This document shows positions 19,652 to 31,300 of a DNA stretch of 64,000 bases, piece by piece. The notes below the pieces were generated by a model. The model saw nothing but the letters and a program-made list of their open reading frames with translations, was not told the origin of the DNA and made no database searches. Every line of letters begins with the position of its first letter. Positions within the stretch are counted from its first letter, which is position 1. The stretch lies in the NCBI RefSeq assembly GCF_019355055.1, contig NZ_CP048411.1:744001-808000 (forward strand), read 5' to 3'. This DNA is from Pseudomonas sp. MTM4. Its GTDB lineage: Bacteria > Pseudomonadota > Gammaproteobacteria > Pseudomonadales > Pseudomonadaceae. The translations under genes were made by a program, and so were the position numbers.

Positions 19652-20878
19652 ATGGAACGTTCATTCAACGCCCTGCGTTACCCACTGGTTGCAGTTGTAG
19701 CTGCGCTTGTCAGTGCATGTGGGCAGGCGCCTGAAGCCACCGAGGCGGCGATGCCGGCGCCGGCTGTCAGCGTCGCTGAAGTCATCGAGCAACAGGTCAC
19801 CGAATGGGACGAGCTCACCGGGCGTCTGGAAGCGCCGGAGTCGGTCGATATCCGCCCGCGGGTTTCCGGCTTCATCGACAAGGTCGCGTTCGAAGAAGGC
19901 GCACTGGTCAAGAAAGGCGATCTGCTGTTCCAGATCGACCCGCGCCCGTTCGAGGCTCAGGTCAAGCGTCTGCAGGCCGAACTGCAACAGGCGCGCGCCA
20001 CGCAGCAACGCACCGCCAGCGAAGCCCAGCGCGGCGAGCGGCTACGGGCCAATAATGCTATTTCCGCTGAATTGGCCGACGCTCGCGTCAGCGCCGCCAG
20101 CGAAGCGAAATCCGCAGTCGCGGCCATACAGGCACAACTGGACGCAGCCAAGCTGGACCTCAGCTTTACCCGCGTCACTGCACCCATCGATGGCCGCGCG
20201 GGTCGCGCCATGATCACCGCCGGCAATCTGGTGAACGCTGGCGAGGCGCTGCTCACTACGCTGGTTTCCACCAACGAGGTCTACGCCTACTTCGAGGCGG
20301 ATGAGCGTACCTACCTGAAGTACCGCGAGCTGGCCCGCAACGGCACACGTGGCGAGGCGACTCCGGTCTACCTCGGGCTTTCCAGTGAAGACGGTCACCC
20401 GCACCTCGGCCGCATGGACTTCATCGACAACCAGGTCGATCCGCGTACAGGCACCATCCGCGGGCGCGCCGTGTTCGACAACCGTGACGGGCGCTTCACG
20501 CCTGGTCTTTATGCGCGGATGAAGCTTGTTGGCAGCGCCACCTACGATGCGGTGTTGATCAAGGACGTCGCGGTGGGAACCGATCTGGGCAAGAAGTTCG
20601 TGCTGGTGCTCGAGGACGGCAAGGTGAATTACCGCTCCATCGAGCTCGGACCGAAACTCGAAGGGCTGCGCATCGTCCGCAGCGGTCTCAACGAAGGGGA
20701 AACCATCGTCGTCAACGGCCTGCAGCGTGTCCGCCCGGGCAACGCGGTTGAGCCGAAAACCGTGCCGATGGCGGACGCCGAAACCCTCGCCGCGCTCAAG
20801 GAGCAGCATCGCGCCATTACTGCGGCGTTCAAGACCGAGGTGGTCGACCGCAGCGTGACACGGCGCCCAAATAGCTGA
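19652..20878 (+). CDS. mexE: RND efflux membrane fusion protein MexE
   Basis: The periplasmic adaptor of the MexEF-OprN pump has 408 residues. The N-terminus has a lipoprotein signal ending VSACGQ, so Cys24 or so would be lipidated. Lipoyl halves (RVSGFIDKVAFEEGALVKKGD and LSFTRVTAPIDGRAG) flank a coiled-coil hairpin (about residues 100-165), followed by beta-barrel and membrane-proximal domains. GGAG sits 6 nt before the ATG. mexF follows after 98 nt. Control by MexT is expected from the upstream gene. The pump is known in P. aeruginosa to export chloramphenicol, quinolones, trimethoprim and quorum-signal precursors. Confidence 0.94.
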   Translation: MERSFNALRYPLVAVVAALVSACGQAPEATEAAMPAPAVSVAEVIEQQVTEWDELTGRLEAPESVDIRPRVSGFIDKVAFEEGALVKKGDLLFQIDPRPFEAQVKRLQAELQQARATQQRTASEAQRGERLRANNAISAELADARVSAASEAKSAVAAIQAQLDAAKLDLSFTRVTAPIDGRAGRAMITAGNLVNAGEALLTTLVSTNEVYAYFEADERTYLKYRELARNGTRGEATPVYLGLSSEDGHPHLGRMDFIDNQVDPRTGTIRGRAVFDNRDGRFTPGLYARMKLVGSATYDAVLIKDVAVGTDLGKKFVLVLEDGKVNYRSIELGPKLEGLRIVRSGLNEGETIVVNGLQRVRPGNAVEPKTVPMADAETLAALKEQHRAITAAFKTEVVDRSVTRRPNS

Positions 20879-20976
20879 GCCAACGCCGCAGCCAGTCGAA
20901 AGTGCGCCCCGGCGCACACCCCGAAAACCGATTCCGTCAGGGTGCGTGATGAGCACCCTCTCCCCCGGAGTGCGTC

Positions 20977-23900
20977 ATGAATTTCTCTCAATTCTTCATT
21001 CAGCGGCCGATCTTCGCGGCGGTGCTCTCCCTGGTGATCCTCATTGGCGGCGCCATATCGCTGTTCCAGCTGCCCATCAGCGAGTATCCGGAAGTAGTGC
21101 CACCTACCGTGGTGGTGCGCGCCGAATTCCCCGGCGCCAACCCCAAGGTGATCGGTGAAACCGTCGCCTCGCCGCTGGAACAGGCCATCACTGGCGTCGA
21201 GGGCATGCTTTACATGTCGTCTCAGGCCACCGCCGACGGCAAGCTGACCCTGACCATCACCTTCGCGCTCGGCACGGATCTGGACAACTCCCAGGTGCAG
21301 GTGCAGAACCGGGTGACCCGTACCATGCCGACCCTGCCCACCGAGGTGCAGCGCCTCGGTGTAACGGTCGACAAGGCATCGCCGGACCTGACCATGGTGG
21401 TCCACCTGACCTCGCCGGATGAGCGCTACGACATGCTCTACCTGTCCAACTACGCGGCGCTCAACGTCAAGGACGAGCTGGCGCGCCTGGACGGAATCGG
21501 CGACGTGCAACTGTTCGGCATGGGCAACTATTCCTTGCGCGTTTGGCTCGACCCGAACAAGGTCGCCTCGCGCAATCTCACTGCGTCCGATGTAGTCAAC
21601 GCTATCCGTGAGCAGAACCGTCAAGTCGCGGCCGGCTCGCTGGGTGCGCCGCCAGCACCGGGGGCGACTGATTTCCAACTTTCGATCAACACTCAGGGCC
21701 GACTGGTCACCGAGGAGGAATTCGAGAACATCATCATTCGCGCAGGCGAAGACGGCTCGATCACTCGCCTCAGGGATATCGCACGCATCGAACTGGGGTC
21801 CGCCCAATACGCCCTGCGCTCGCTACTGAACAACCAGCCCGCCGTCGCCATCCCGGTATTCCAGCGTCCGGGCTCCAATGCCATCGAAATTTCCGACTCG
21901 GTGCGGGCCCGCATGGCCGAGCTGAAAAAGGATTTTCCTGAGGGGGTGGACTACGAAATTGTCTATGACCCGACCATTTTCGTGCGCGGTTCCATCGAGG
22001 CGGTGGTGCACACGCTGCTCGAAGCCATCGTGCTGGTGGTGCTCGTGGTGATCCTGTTCCTGCAGACCTGGCGCGCCTCGATCATTCCGCTGGCCGCCGT
22101 GCCGGTGTCGCTGATCGGCACCTTCGCCGTCATGCACATGCTCGGCTTCTCGCTCAATGCGTTGTCACTGTTCGGCCTGGTGCTAGCCATCGGCATTGTG
22201 GTGGACGACGCCATCGTCGTGGTGGAAAACGTCGAACGCAACATCGGCCTCGGCAAGTCGCCGGTCGAAGCCACGAAGCAGGCCATGAAGGAGGTGACCG
22301 GTCCGATTATCGCCACCGCCCTGGTGCTCTGCGCGGTCTTCATTCCGACTGCATTCATCTCTGGCCTTACCGGGCAGTTCTACCAGCAGTTCGCGTTGAC
22401 CATCGCTATCTCAACGGTGATTTCGGCGTTCAACTCGCTAACCCTGTCTCCGGCACTTGCGGCCGCACTGCTGCGCAGCCAGGACGCGCCTAAGGACGGC
22501 TTCTCGCGCTTGCTGGACAAGCTCTTCGGCGGCTGGCTGTTTGCGCCGTTCAACCGTGTGTTCGAGCGTGCCAGCCACGGTTACGTGGGCGCGGTGAAGC
22601 GCATCCTGCGTGGCAGCGGTATCGCCCTAGTGGTCTATGTCGGCTTGGTGGGCTTGGGGTACATGGGTTTTGCCAGCACGCCGACAGGTTTCGTGCCGCC
22701 GCAGGATAAGCAGTATCTAGTGGCCTTCGCTCAGTTGCCGGACGCCGCGACCTTGGACCGTACCGAGGACGTAATCAAGCAAATGTCGGAAATCGCTGGT
22801 AAGCACCCCGGCGTCGAAAACACCATCGCCTTCCCTGGCCTGTCGATTAATGGTTTTACTAACAGCCCGAACAGCGGCATCGTCTTCGTTGCCCTGAAGG
22901 ACTTCGATCAGCGCAAGGACGATGACATGTCCGCCGGAGCCATTGCCGCTGTGCTTAACGGTCAGTTTTCAGGTATCCAGGAAGCCTATCTCGCAATCTT
23001 CCCGCCACCACCGGTACAGGGATTGGGCACTATCGGCGGTTTCCGCGTGCAAGTGCAGGACCGTGGCAACCTTGGCTACGAAGAGCTCTACAAGCAGGTC
23101 CAGAACGTCATTGCCAAGAGCGCTGAATATCCGGAGCTGGCCGGGCTGTTCACCAGCTATCAGGTCAACGTGCCGCAAATCGATGCCGACATCGACCGTG
23201 AAAAAGCCAAGACCCATGGCGTGCCGATCGACCAGATTTTCGACACCATGCAGGTATACCTGGGCTCGCTGTATGCCAACGACTTCAACCGCTTCGGCCG
23301 CACCTATCAGGTCAACGTCCAGGCTGAGCAGAAGTTTCGCCTGACGCCTGACCAGATTGGCCAGCTGAAGGTTCGCAACGACCGTGGCGAGATGGTGCCG
23401 CTGTCGACTTTCGTCAAGGTCAGCGACAGCGCCGGACCGGATCGTGTGATGCATTACAACGGCTTCCTCACGGCGGAAATCAATGGTGCTGCGGCTCCGG
23501 GCTACAGCTCCGGTCAAGCCGAAGACGCCATGGAGCGCTTGCTCCAGGCCGAGCTGCCGAACGGCATGAGTTACGAATGGACCGAGCTGACCTATCAGCA
23601 GATTCTCGCCGGCAACACCGCGATGTTCGTCTTCCCACTCTGCGTGCTGCTGGCTTTCCTGGTACTGGCGGCGCAATACGAGAGCTGGAGCCTGCCGCTG
23701 GCCGTGATCCTGATCGTGCCGATGACGCTGCTGTCGGCCATCGTCGGAGTAATTCTCTCGGGCGGTGATAACAACGTGTTCACCCAAATCGGCTTGATCG
23801 TGCTGGTGGGTCTGGCGTGCAAGAACGCGATCCTCATCGTCGAGTTCGCCAAGGATAAGCAGGAAGAAGGCATGGATCGGTTGGCTGCAGTACTCGAAGC

Positions 23901-24147
23901 CTGCCGGCTACGGCTGCGCCCGATCCTGATGACCAGCTTCGCCTTCATCATGGGCGTGGTGCCGCTGGTGTTGTCCAGCGGTGCCGGTGCCGAGATGCGC
24001 CATGCCATGGGAGTGGCGGTGTTCAGCGGGATGCTCGGCGTGACCTTCTTCGGGCTACTGCTGACCCCGGTGTTCTATCTGGTGATTCGCGCTTTCGTCG
24101 AACGGCGCGAGGAGAAAAAGGCTGTACTGAAGGAGATCCATGCATGA
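20977..24147 (+). CDS. mexF: RND efflux inner-membrane transporter MexF
   Basis: This 1056-residue hydrophobe/amphiphile efflux transporter belongs to the HAE-1 class. It shows the N-terminal transmembrane helix (FFIQRPIFAAVLSLVILIGG), two large periplasmic loops and the TM4 proton-relay pair in VVDDAIVVVENVERN. The late helix motif ACKNAILIVEFAKDK is also present. It uses proton flow to drive drug export through OprN. GGAG lies 6 nt before the ATG. The stop overlaps the oprN start (ATGA). Length matches MexF (about 1060). Confidence 0.96.
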   Translation: MNFSQFFIQRPIFAAVLSLVILIGGAISLFQLPISEYPEVVPPTVVVRAEFPGANPKVIGETVASPLEQAITGVEGMLYMSSQATADGKLTLTITFALGTDLDNSQVQVQNRVTRTMPTLPTEVQRLGVTVDKASPDLTMVVHLTSPDERYDMLYLSNYAALNVKDELARLDGIGDVQLFGMGNYSLRVWLDPNKVASRNLTASDVVNAIREQNRQVAAGSLGAPPAPGATDFQLSINTQGRLVTEEEFENIIIRAGEDGSITRLRDIARIELGSAQYALRSLLNNQPAVAIPVFQRPGSNAIEISDSVRARMAELKKDFPEGVDYEIVYDPTIFVRGSIEAVVHTLLEAIVLVVLVVILFLQTWRASIIPLAAVPVSLIGTFAVMHMLGFSLNALSLFGLVLAIGIVVDDAIVVVENVERNIGLGKSPVEATKQAMKEVTGPIIATALVLCAVFIPTAFISGLTGQFYQQFALTIAISTVISAFNSLTLSPALAAALLRSQDAPKDGFSRLLDKLFGGWLFAPFNRVFERASHGYVGAVKRILRGSGIALVVYVGLVGLGYMGFASTPTGFVPPQDKQYLVAFAQLPDAATLDRTEDVIKQMSEIAGKHPGVENTIAFPGLSINGFTNSPNSGIVFVALKDFDQRKDDDMSAGAIAAVLNGQFSGIQEAYLAIFPPPPVQGLGTIGGFRVQVQDRGNLGYEELYKQVQNVIAKSAEYPELAGLFTSYQVNVPQIDADIDREKAKTHGVPIDQIFDTMQVYLGSLYANDFNRFGRTYQVNVQAEQKFRLTPDQIGQLKVRNDRGEMVPLSTFVKVSDSAGPDRVMHYNGFLTAEINGAAAPGYSSGQAEDAMERLLQAELPNGMSYEWTELTYQQILAGNTAMFVFPLCVLLAFLVLAAQYESWSLPLAVILIVPMTLLSAIVGVILSGGDNNVFTQIGLIVLVGLACKNAILIVEFAKDKQEEGMDRLAAVLEACRLRLRPILMTSFAFIMGVVPLVLSSGAGAEMRHAMGVAVFSGMLGVTFFGLLLTPVFYLVIRAFVERREEKKAVLKEIHA

Positions 24148-25547
24148 AGGTTGTTATCACCACCCCGCTCCTGCTAGCCGCAATATTGGCCCTCAGCGCC
24201 TGTGCGGTCGGGCCCGATTACCGTACGCCAGAAACGGCGCCGGCAGAGATTGATCGCTCCGCCGCAAAAGACTTCGACCGCTCACGGTTCGAATCCGCCT
24301 GGTGGCGCCAGTTTGAAGACCCCACGCTGGACGCGTTGGTCGGTCAGGCCTTGGCCGAAAACCGAGAGCTGCGCATCGCCTTCTCCAGGCTACGTGCGGC
24401 GCGCTCGATCCGTGACGATGCCGCCAATGATCGCTTGCCTACCGTGACAGCCGGCGCCAGCGCTGAATACGGCAAAGCGCAGCAGCCTGGTTTCAGCGAA
24501 GAGCGCAGCAACATCGAGCGCTACGACCTGGGCCTGGATATGGCCTGGGAGCTGGACTTGTTCGGGCGTATCCAGCGGCGTATCGAAGCCAGCGAAGCAC
24601 AGACTGAAGCCGCCGAAGCCGAGCTCTACCAACTGCAAGTGAGCCTGATCGCCGAACTGGTGGATGCCTATGGGCAGCTGCGCGGCGCCCAGCTGCGCGA
24701 GCGCATCGCTCGGGAGAACCTGGACAATCAGCGCGACTCGCATCAATTGACCGAACAGCTGCGCGAAGCCGGTATGGGTAGCGAACTCGATGTGCTGCGC
24801 GCCGATGCTCGTTTGGCCGCCACCGAGGCCAGCCTGCCGCAATTTCAGGCGGCCCAAAGCCGCGCGCGCAATCGCATCGCTACGCTGCTCGGCCAGCGCG
24901 CCGATCAGCTCAGCATCGACCTGTCGCCACGTGAACTGCCGGCGATTGCCAAAGCGCTACCGATTGGCGACCCCGGCGAACTACTGCGCCGTCGTCCAGA
25001 CATCCGGGCGGCAGAGCGCCAACTGGCCGCAGCCACCGCCAGTGTTGGCGTCGCAACGGCGGATCTGTTTCCGCGGGTGAGCCTGTCCGGCTTCCTCGGT
25101 TTCATCGCCGGACGCGGTTCGCAGATTGGCTCCAGCGCCGCGCAGGCCTGGGGAGCCGCACCGAGCATCAGCTGGGCGGCGTTCGACATGGGCAGCGTGC
25201 GAGCCAGATTGCGCGGTGCCGAGGCCGATGCCGAGGGCGCGCTGGCGAGCTATGAACAGCAGGTGTTGCTGGCGCTGGAAGAGTCGGAGAACGCCTTCAG
25301 CGACTACGCCCGTGCTCAGGAAAGGTTGTTGTCACTGCTGCGTCAATCCAGCGCCAGCCGAGCGGCGGCGCAGCAAGCGGAAATTCGCTACCGCGAGGGC
25401 ACGGTGGACTTCCTCGTACTGTTGGACGCCGAGCGCGAACGGCTCGCCGCCGAAGATGCCCAGGCACAGGCTGAAGTCGAGCTTTACCGGGGTGTCGTCG
25501 CGCTCTACAAAGCCTTGGGTGGCGGCTGGCAGCTATCCAACAGCTGA
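24144..25547 (+). CDS. oprN: Outer-membrane channel OprN
   Basis: This is a TolC-like outer-membrane factor of 467 residues. A lipoprotein signal ends in LSACAVGPDY, and two repeated coiled-coil/beta halves follow, with MAWELDLFGRI and the second-half motif RRPDIRAAERQL. It forms the trimeric exit duct for MexEF. Its start overlaps mexF by 4 nt, so it is translationally coupled. A 13-bp hairpin 15 nt after the stop probably closes the operon. Confidence 0.94.
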   Translation: MKVVITTPLLLAAILALSACAVGPDYRTPETAPAEIDRSAAKDFDRSRFESAWWRQFEDPTLDALVGQALAENRELRIAFSRLRAARSIRDDAANDRLPTVTAGASAEYGKAQQPGFSEERSNIERYDLGLDMAWELDLFGRIQRRIEASEAQTEAAEAELYQLQVSLIAELVDAYGQLRGAQLRERIARENLDNQRDSHQLTEQLREAGMGSELDVLRADARLAATEASLPQFQAAQSRARNRIATLLGQRADQLSIDLSPRELPAIAKALPIGDPGELLRRRPDIRAAERQLAAATASVGVATADLFPRVSLSGFLGFIAGRGSQIGSSAAQAWGAAPSISWAAFDMGSVRARLRGAEADAEGALASYEQQVLLALEESENAFSDYARAQERLLSLLRQSSASRAAAQQAEIRYREGTVDFLVLLDAERERLAAEDAQAQAEVELYRGVVALYKALGGGWQLSNS

Positions 25548-25562
25548 CACGCGGATAGCTCT

Positions 25563-25595
25563 GCGCCGCTGCTTTGCTAGGTAAAGCAGCGGCGC
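25563..25595 (+). terminator. Hairpin after oprN
   Basis: A perfect 13-bp stem (GCGCCGCTGCTTT / AAAGCAGCGGCGC) with a 7-nt loop lies just after the oprN stop. There is no U-tract, so termination may be partial or factor-aided. Confidence 0.6.
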
Positions 25596-25752
25596 ATGGG
25601 ATGGACAAATTGTGATGTATTCCCGCTCCCGCTCTTTCAATTATGAATTTTGCGAGAAAGCGCTTTAGGTGGTTCGGCTTATTTGGCATAACGTCGCGTT
25701 GAAGCTCAATCGCATTCGGCTCCCGGATGTAATGCCAACCAACCAAAAATAA

Positions 25753-26760
<1,008 letters not shown>

Positions 26761-26794
26761 TCTACCAGTTCACCCAGGCGCTCGCCTGATCTGA

Positions 26795-26827
26795 CGAAAC
26801 CCCGCGATAGCGGGGTTTCGTTTTTTT
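26795..26827 (+). terminator. Rho-independent terminator after the DctP gene
   Basis: An 11-bp stem (CGAAACCCCGC / GCGGGGTTTCG) with loop GATA is followed by seven T. It lies 35 nt after the stop codon and is the clearest intrinsic terminator in the window. Confidence 0.95.
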
Positions 26828-26906
26828 AATCGAACGCTCTGCATCGCGGGTCAGGTATTGGACGAACCCCCGTCATCCATCACCGGTAACCACAGGCGCC
26901 AAACAC

Positions 26907-28382
26907 TCAGCGCTCCGGCCCTTCGAACACCGGTTCCTGCTCCAGTTGAGCCTCGCCCCAACCACCGCCAAGCGCCGCAATCAGCTGTACGCTGGCCGTC
27001 AGCCGATCGCCCAGCAACAAGAGGTTGGTCCGCTCGTTGTTCAATGCAGTGGTCTGCACCGTCGCGACGCTGAGGAAGTCGACAGTGCCCGCGCGATACT
27101 GGTTTTCGATCAGGCGCAGCGACTCCTGCGCCGCTTCCAGCGCTTCTCGCTGTACAACCGCCTCCTCGGCCAGGACGCGGAGTTGCACGAGGTTGTCCTC
27201 GACTTCACGGAAGCTATCGAGCACCGTCTGGCGATAGTTGGCCACGGTCTGGTCATAGCTGGCTTCCACCTGTTCCAGTTCGGCACGGCGAGCGCCGAAG
27301 TCGAGCAGCGTCAGCGCCAACTGAGGGCCCAGCGACCAGAAGCGGTTGGGCACGCTGATCAGATCGCTGAAGCTGCTGTTGCGATAGCCGCCACTGGCGC
27401 TCAGAGTCAGGTCTGGATACCAGGCCGCTTCGGCCACGCCTATCTGCGCATTGGCTGCGATGACTTGGCGCTCGGCCGAGGCGATGTCTGGTCGGCGCTC
27501 CAGCAATTGCGACGGCAAAGCCAGTGGCACCTCGGGCAACTGTGGGATGTCGCGGCGCTCGGCAATGGTCAGCTCCGAGGGCGGCACGCCAACGAGCACC
27601 GCGATGGCATGCTCCATCTGTGCCCGCTGCCAGCGCAGGTCGATCGCCTGGGCCTGGGTGCTTTTAAGCTGGGTCAGCGCCTGACTGACATCGGACTTGG
27701 GCACGATGCCAGCTTCGTACTGGTTTTCTGTCAGGCGCAGCGAGCGGGCGAACGCCTCGACCGTCTGGTCCAGCAACCGCTGCTGCTCGTCCATTACGCG
27801 CAATTGCAGATAGGTCTGGACCAGTTCGGATTGCAGACTCAGGCGGACCGCCGCCAAGTCCGCCGCACTCGCTTGCATGTTGGCGCGATTGGCCTCCAGA
27901 TTGCGGCGCAGGCGTCCCCAGATGTCGAGCTCCCAAGAGGCGTCGAGGCCAATCTCGTAGCTCTCGCTTACACCGCTACTGCTACCGATGTACTGCGAGG
28001 AGCTATTTCCAGAGCTACCCTGCCCCCCGCGCGACACACCGCCACTGGCCCCCACGATGGGAAACAGTTGCGAGCGCGCCCCCCTTACCAAAGCACGCGC
28101 TTGGCGGTACTGCGCTTCGGCTGCCGCCAGATTCTGGTTGGAAACGTTCAGCCGGCCAACCAGCGCATTCAGTTCGGCATCGCCGTAAAGCGCCCACCAA
28201 TCGCCACGCTGCAAGACGTCCGCCGGCGCGGCGGTCTTCCATCCCTCGGCCTGCTTGAACTCCGTGGCAACGGGCAGATCCGGCCGCTGGTAGTCAGGAC
28301 CCAAGGTACAAGCGCCGAGCGAAAACGCCATGACCATCATGGCCAGCGGGCGCAAGGGGGATTTCAAATACGACGAATTCAT
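26907..28382 (-). CDS. opmB: Outer-membrane efflux channel OpmB
   Basis: This is a TolC-family lipoprotein of 491 residues. The signal ends in SLGACTLGPDYQRP, and the two coiled-coil/beta repeats carry LDASWELDIWGRLRR and RRPDIASAERQV. A Ser/Gly-rich stretch lies near residue 120-135 (GGQGSSGNSSSQ). It is last in muxABC-opmB, its start overlapping the muxC stop by 4 nt. It would form the exit duct for the MuxABC pump. Downstream the DctP gene converges on it. Confidence 0.92.
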   Translation of the reverse strand: MNSSYLKSPLRPLAMMVMAFSLGACTLGPDYQRPDLPVATEFKQAEGWKTAAPADVLQRGDWWALYGDAELNALVGRLNVSNQNLAAAEAQYRQARALVRGARSQLFPIVGASGGVSRGGQGSSGNSSSQYIGSSSGVSESYEIGLDASWELDIWGRLRRNLEANRANMQASAADLAAVRLSLQSELVQTYLQLRVMDEQQRLLDQTVEAFARSLRLTENQYEAGIVPKSDVSQALTQLKSTQAQAIDLRWQRAQMEHAIAVLVGVPPSELTIAERRDIPQLPEVPLALPSQLLERRPDIASAERQVIAANAQIGVAEAAWYPDLTLSASGGYRNSSFSDLISVPNRFWSLGPQLALTLLDFGARRAELEQVEASYDQTVANYRQTVLDSFREVEDNLVQLRVLAEEAVVQREALEAAQESLRLIENQYRAGTVDFLSVATVQTTALNNERTNLLLLGDRLTASVQLIAALGGGWGEAQLEQEPVFEGPER

Positions 28383-31300
28383 AGCGGATTTTCCAGAGCG
28401 GCATCGGTGCGCACACCACGCCAGCGGTTGAAGCGATGACGCGCGCGGTCGAGATACAGATAGACGACCGGCGTGGTGTAGAGCGTGAGGATCTGGCTGA
28501 GGATCAACCCACCGACGATGGTCAGGCCCAGCGGTTGGCGCATCTCGGCGCCTTCGGCACCGCCCATGAGCAACGGCAAGGCGCCGAGGATCGCGGCCAT
28601 GGTAGTCATCAGAATTGGGCGAAAGCGCAACAGGCAGGAACGGCGAATCGACTCTTGCGGAGACAAGTGGTCGTTGCGCTCGAATTGCAGCGCCAGATCG
28701 ATCATCAGGATCGCGTTCTTCTTGACCACGCCGATCAACAGGAACAGACCGAGCAGAGAGATCAGGCTGAACTGTTCGCGCATCAGGATGATTGCGAGCA
28801 ACGCGCCGACACCCGCTGAAGGCAGCGTGGAAAGAATCGTCAACGGATGGATGTAACTCTCGTAGAGGATGCCGAGCACGATATACACCAGCAGCAAGGC
28901 ACCGAGAATCATCAGCGGCTGCCCTTCCTGCGTGGCCTTGAAGACATCTCCGGTACCGCCCAGACGCCCCTGCACCTCGCTGGGCATGCCGATGGCGGCA
29001 ACCGCACGCTCGATCGCCCGTGTCGCCTGATCGAGACTCACACCGGGCGCCAGATCGAAGTCGATGTTTTCCGCGGCGAACTGCCCCTCATGGCTGACGC
29101 GGTCTTCTTCGAGGCTGCGCTCATAGCTTGCGAAAGCGGCCAGGGGCACCCGCCGACCATCGCTGGTAATCACCTGAATCTGTTCCAGCACCTCAGGATG
29201 CTGGGCGTATGCCGGGTCGATCTCCATCACCACCTGATACTGGTTGAGCGATTCGTAAATAGTGGATATTTGCCGCTGGCTGAATGCGTTGTTGAGCAAG
29301 GTGGTGACCGTGCTCATATCGATACCCAAGCGCTTGGCCGCGTCGCGGTCCACTTGCAGGCTGATCTGCTGCGCGCCCTCGCCTTCGTTGGCATCGATGC
29401 TGGTCAGCTCCGGCAACGCCATCAGCGCGCGCGTCACCTGCGGCACCCAGGCGCGCAAATCGGCCAGATCGCTGGCCAGCAAGCTGTAGGAGTACGCCGA
29501 ACTGCTTTGTCGCCCGCCGCCGAACTGCAGATCCTGATCAGCCATGAGGAACATGCGCCCGCCTGGGACTTTCGGCTGATTGGCACGAATGCGCTCGATG
29601 ACTTTCTGCGCGGAAATCTTGCGTTCAGCCAGCGGCTTGAGGCGAACGATCATGAAGGCGTTGTTGATGCCGCCTTGTCCGCCGATGAAACCGGCCACGC
29701 TCTCTACCGCAGGATCGGCCAGCACCGCCTGGCGGTAGATCTCCATTTTCGGCTGCATGACCTGGAACGACAGCCCATCGTCGCCGCGGATGAAGCCGGT
29801 CAGCTGGCCTGTGTCTTGCTGGGGCAGGAAGGTTTTCGGAACCTCGATATAGAGGAAAACGTTGAGCCCGATGGTCGCCAACAAGGTGAACAGCATGATC
29901 CGGTGATGCCGCAGCGCCCACCCGAGGGATCGGTCGTAGTGACGCAGCAGCCATTGATGGGCGTCGTGGCTCCAGCGATGCAGGCGCCCTTCCTGCGATG
30001 CGTCGTGGGGCTTCAACCAACGTGCGCAGAGCATCGGCGTTAACGTCAGCGAGACCAGCAGCGAGACCAGGATGGCCGCCGCCAGGGTGATGGAGAACTC
30101 GCGAAACAACCGCTCCACGATCCCGCCCATGAACAGGATCGAAACGAACACCACCACCAACGACAGGTTCATTGACAGCAGCGTGAAGCCCACCTCCCGC
30201 GTCCCTATGTACGCGGCGCGCATTGGCGGGACGCCGTCATCGATGTGTCGTGCGATGTTTTCCAGCACCACGATGGCATCGTCCACCACCAGCCCGGCGG
30301 CCAAAATCAAGGCCATCAACGACAGCACATTGAGCGAGAAGCCGAACAGGTACATCACGGCGAAGGTGCCAACCAGCGATACCGGCACCGCCAGCGCCGG
30401 GATCAACGCCGTGCGCAGCCGACCGAGAAAGAGGAACACCAGCACGATGACCAGCCCCACCGCGATCAGCAATGTGCGCTCGGCCTCATGCAGCGTCGCG
30501 CGGATGACTGGAGAACGATCCATCGCCACCGCCATCTTGACGCTACCAGGCACGATTGCTTGCAGGGCCGGCAATTCATTGCGAATGCCTTCGATGGTTT
30601 CGATGATGTTGGCGCCAGCCTGGCGGTTGATGATCAGCAGCACGGCGCGTTCGTTGTTGAAGAATCCGTCGTTGTAGCGATCCTCGACCGCATCGCTGAC
30701 TTTGGCCACGTCGCTCAGGCGCAACGCGGCGCCGTCCTGGTAGCGAATGATCAGCGGCAGGTAATCAGCCGCCTCGTGCAGTTGGTCGCTGGCTTGTACC
30801 TGCCAATGACGGTGATCGTCTTCGACCATGCCTTTGGGCCGGCGTACGTTGGCCGAGGCGATGGTCTGACGAACCTCGTCGAGAGACACGCCGTACTGCT
30901 CGAGCTGTTGCGGTTGCAGTTCGACGCGTACCGCCGGTAGCGAACTGCCACCGACCTGCACCTCACCCACGCCGGGCACCTGCGATAACTTCTGCGCGAG
31001 CACCGTGGAACCGATGTCGTAGAGCTGGCCTTTGTCGAGTACATCGGAGGTCAGCGACAGCACCATGATCGGCGCCTGCGACGGGTTGACCTTCCGATAC
31101 GTAGGCATGCTGCGCATACCGCTGGGTAGCAGATTGCGCGCGGCGTTGATTGCCGCCTGAACCTCACGCGCGGCGCCGTTGATGTCGCGGTCGAGATCGA
31201 ACTCGATGATGATCCGCGTCGAGCCCTGGCTGCTGCGGCTGCTCATCTGGTTGACGCCGGCGATGCTGCCCAGCGACCGCTCCAGCGGCGTCGCCACGCT

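Noticed and set aside
26946..28439. A 497-codon plus-strand frame opposite opmB.
   Set aside because: It mirrors the opmB coding sequence, with no family resemblance and no ribosome site.
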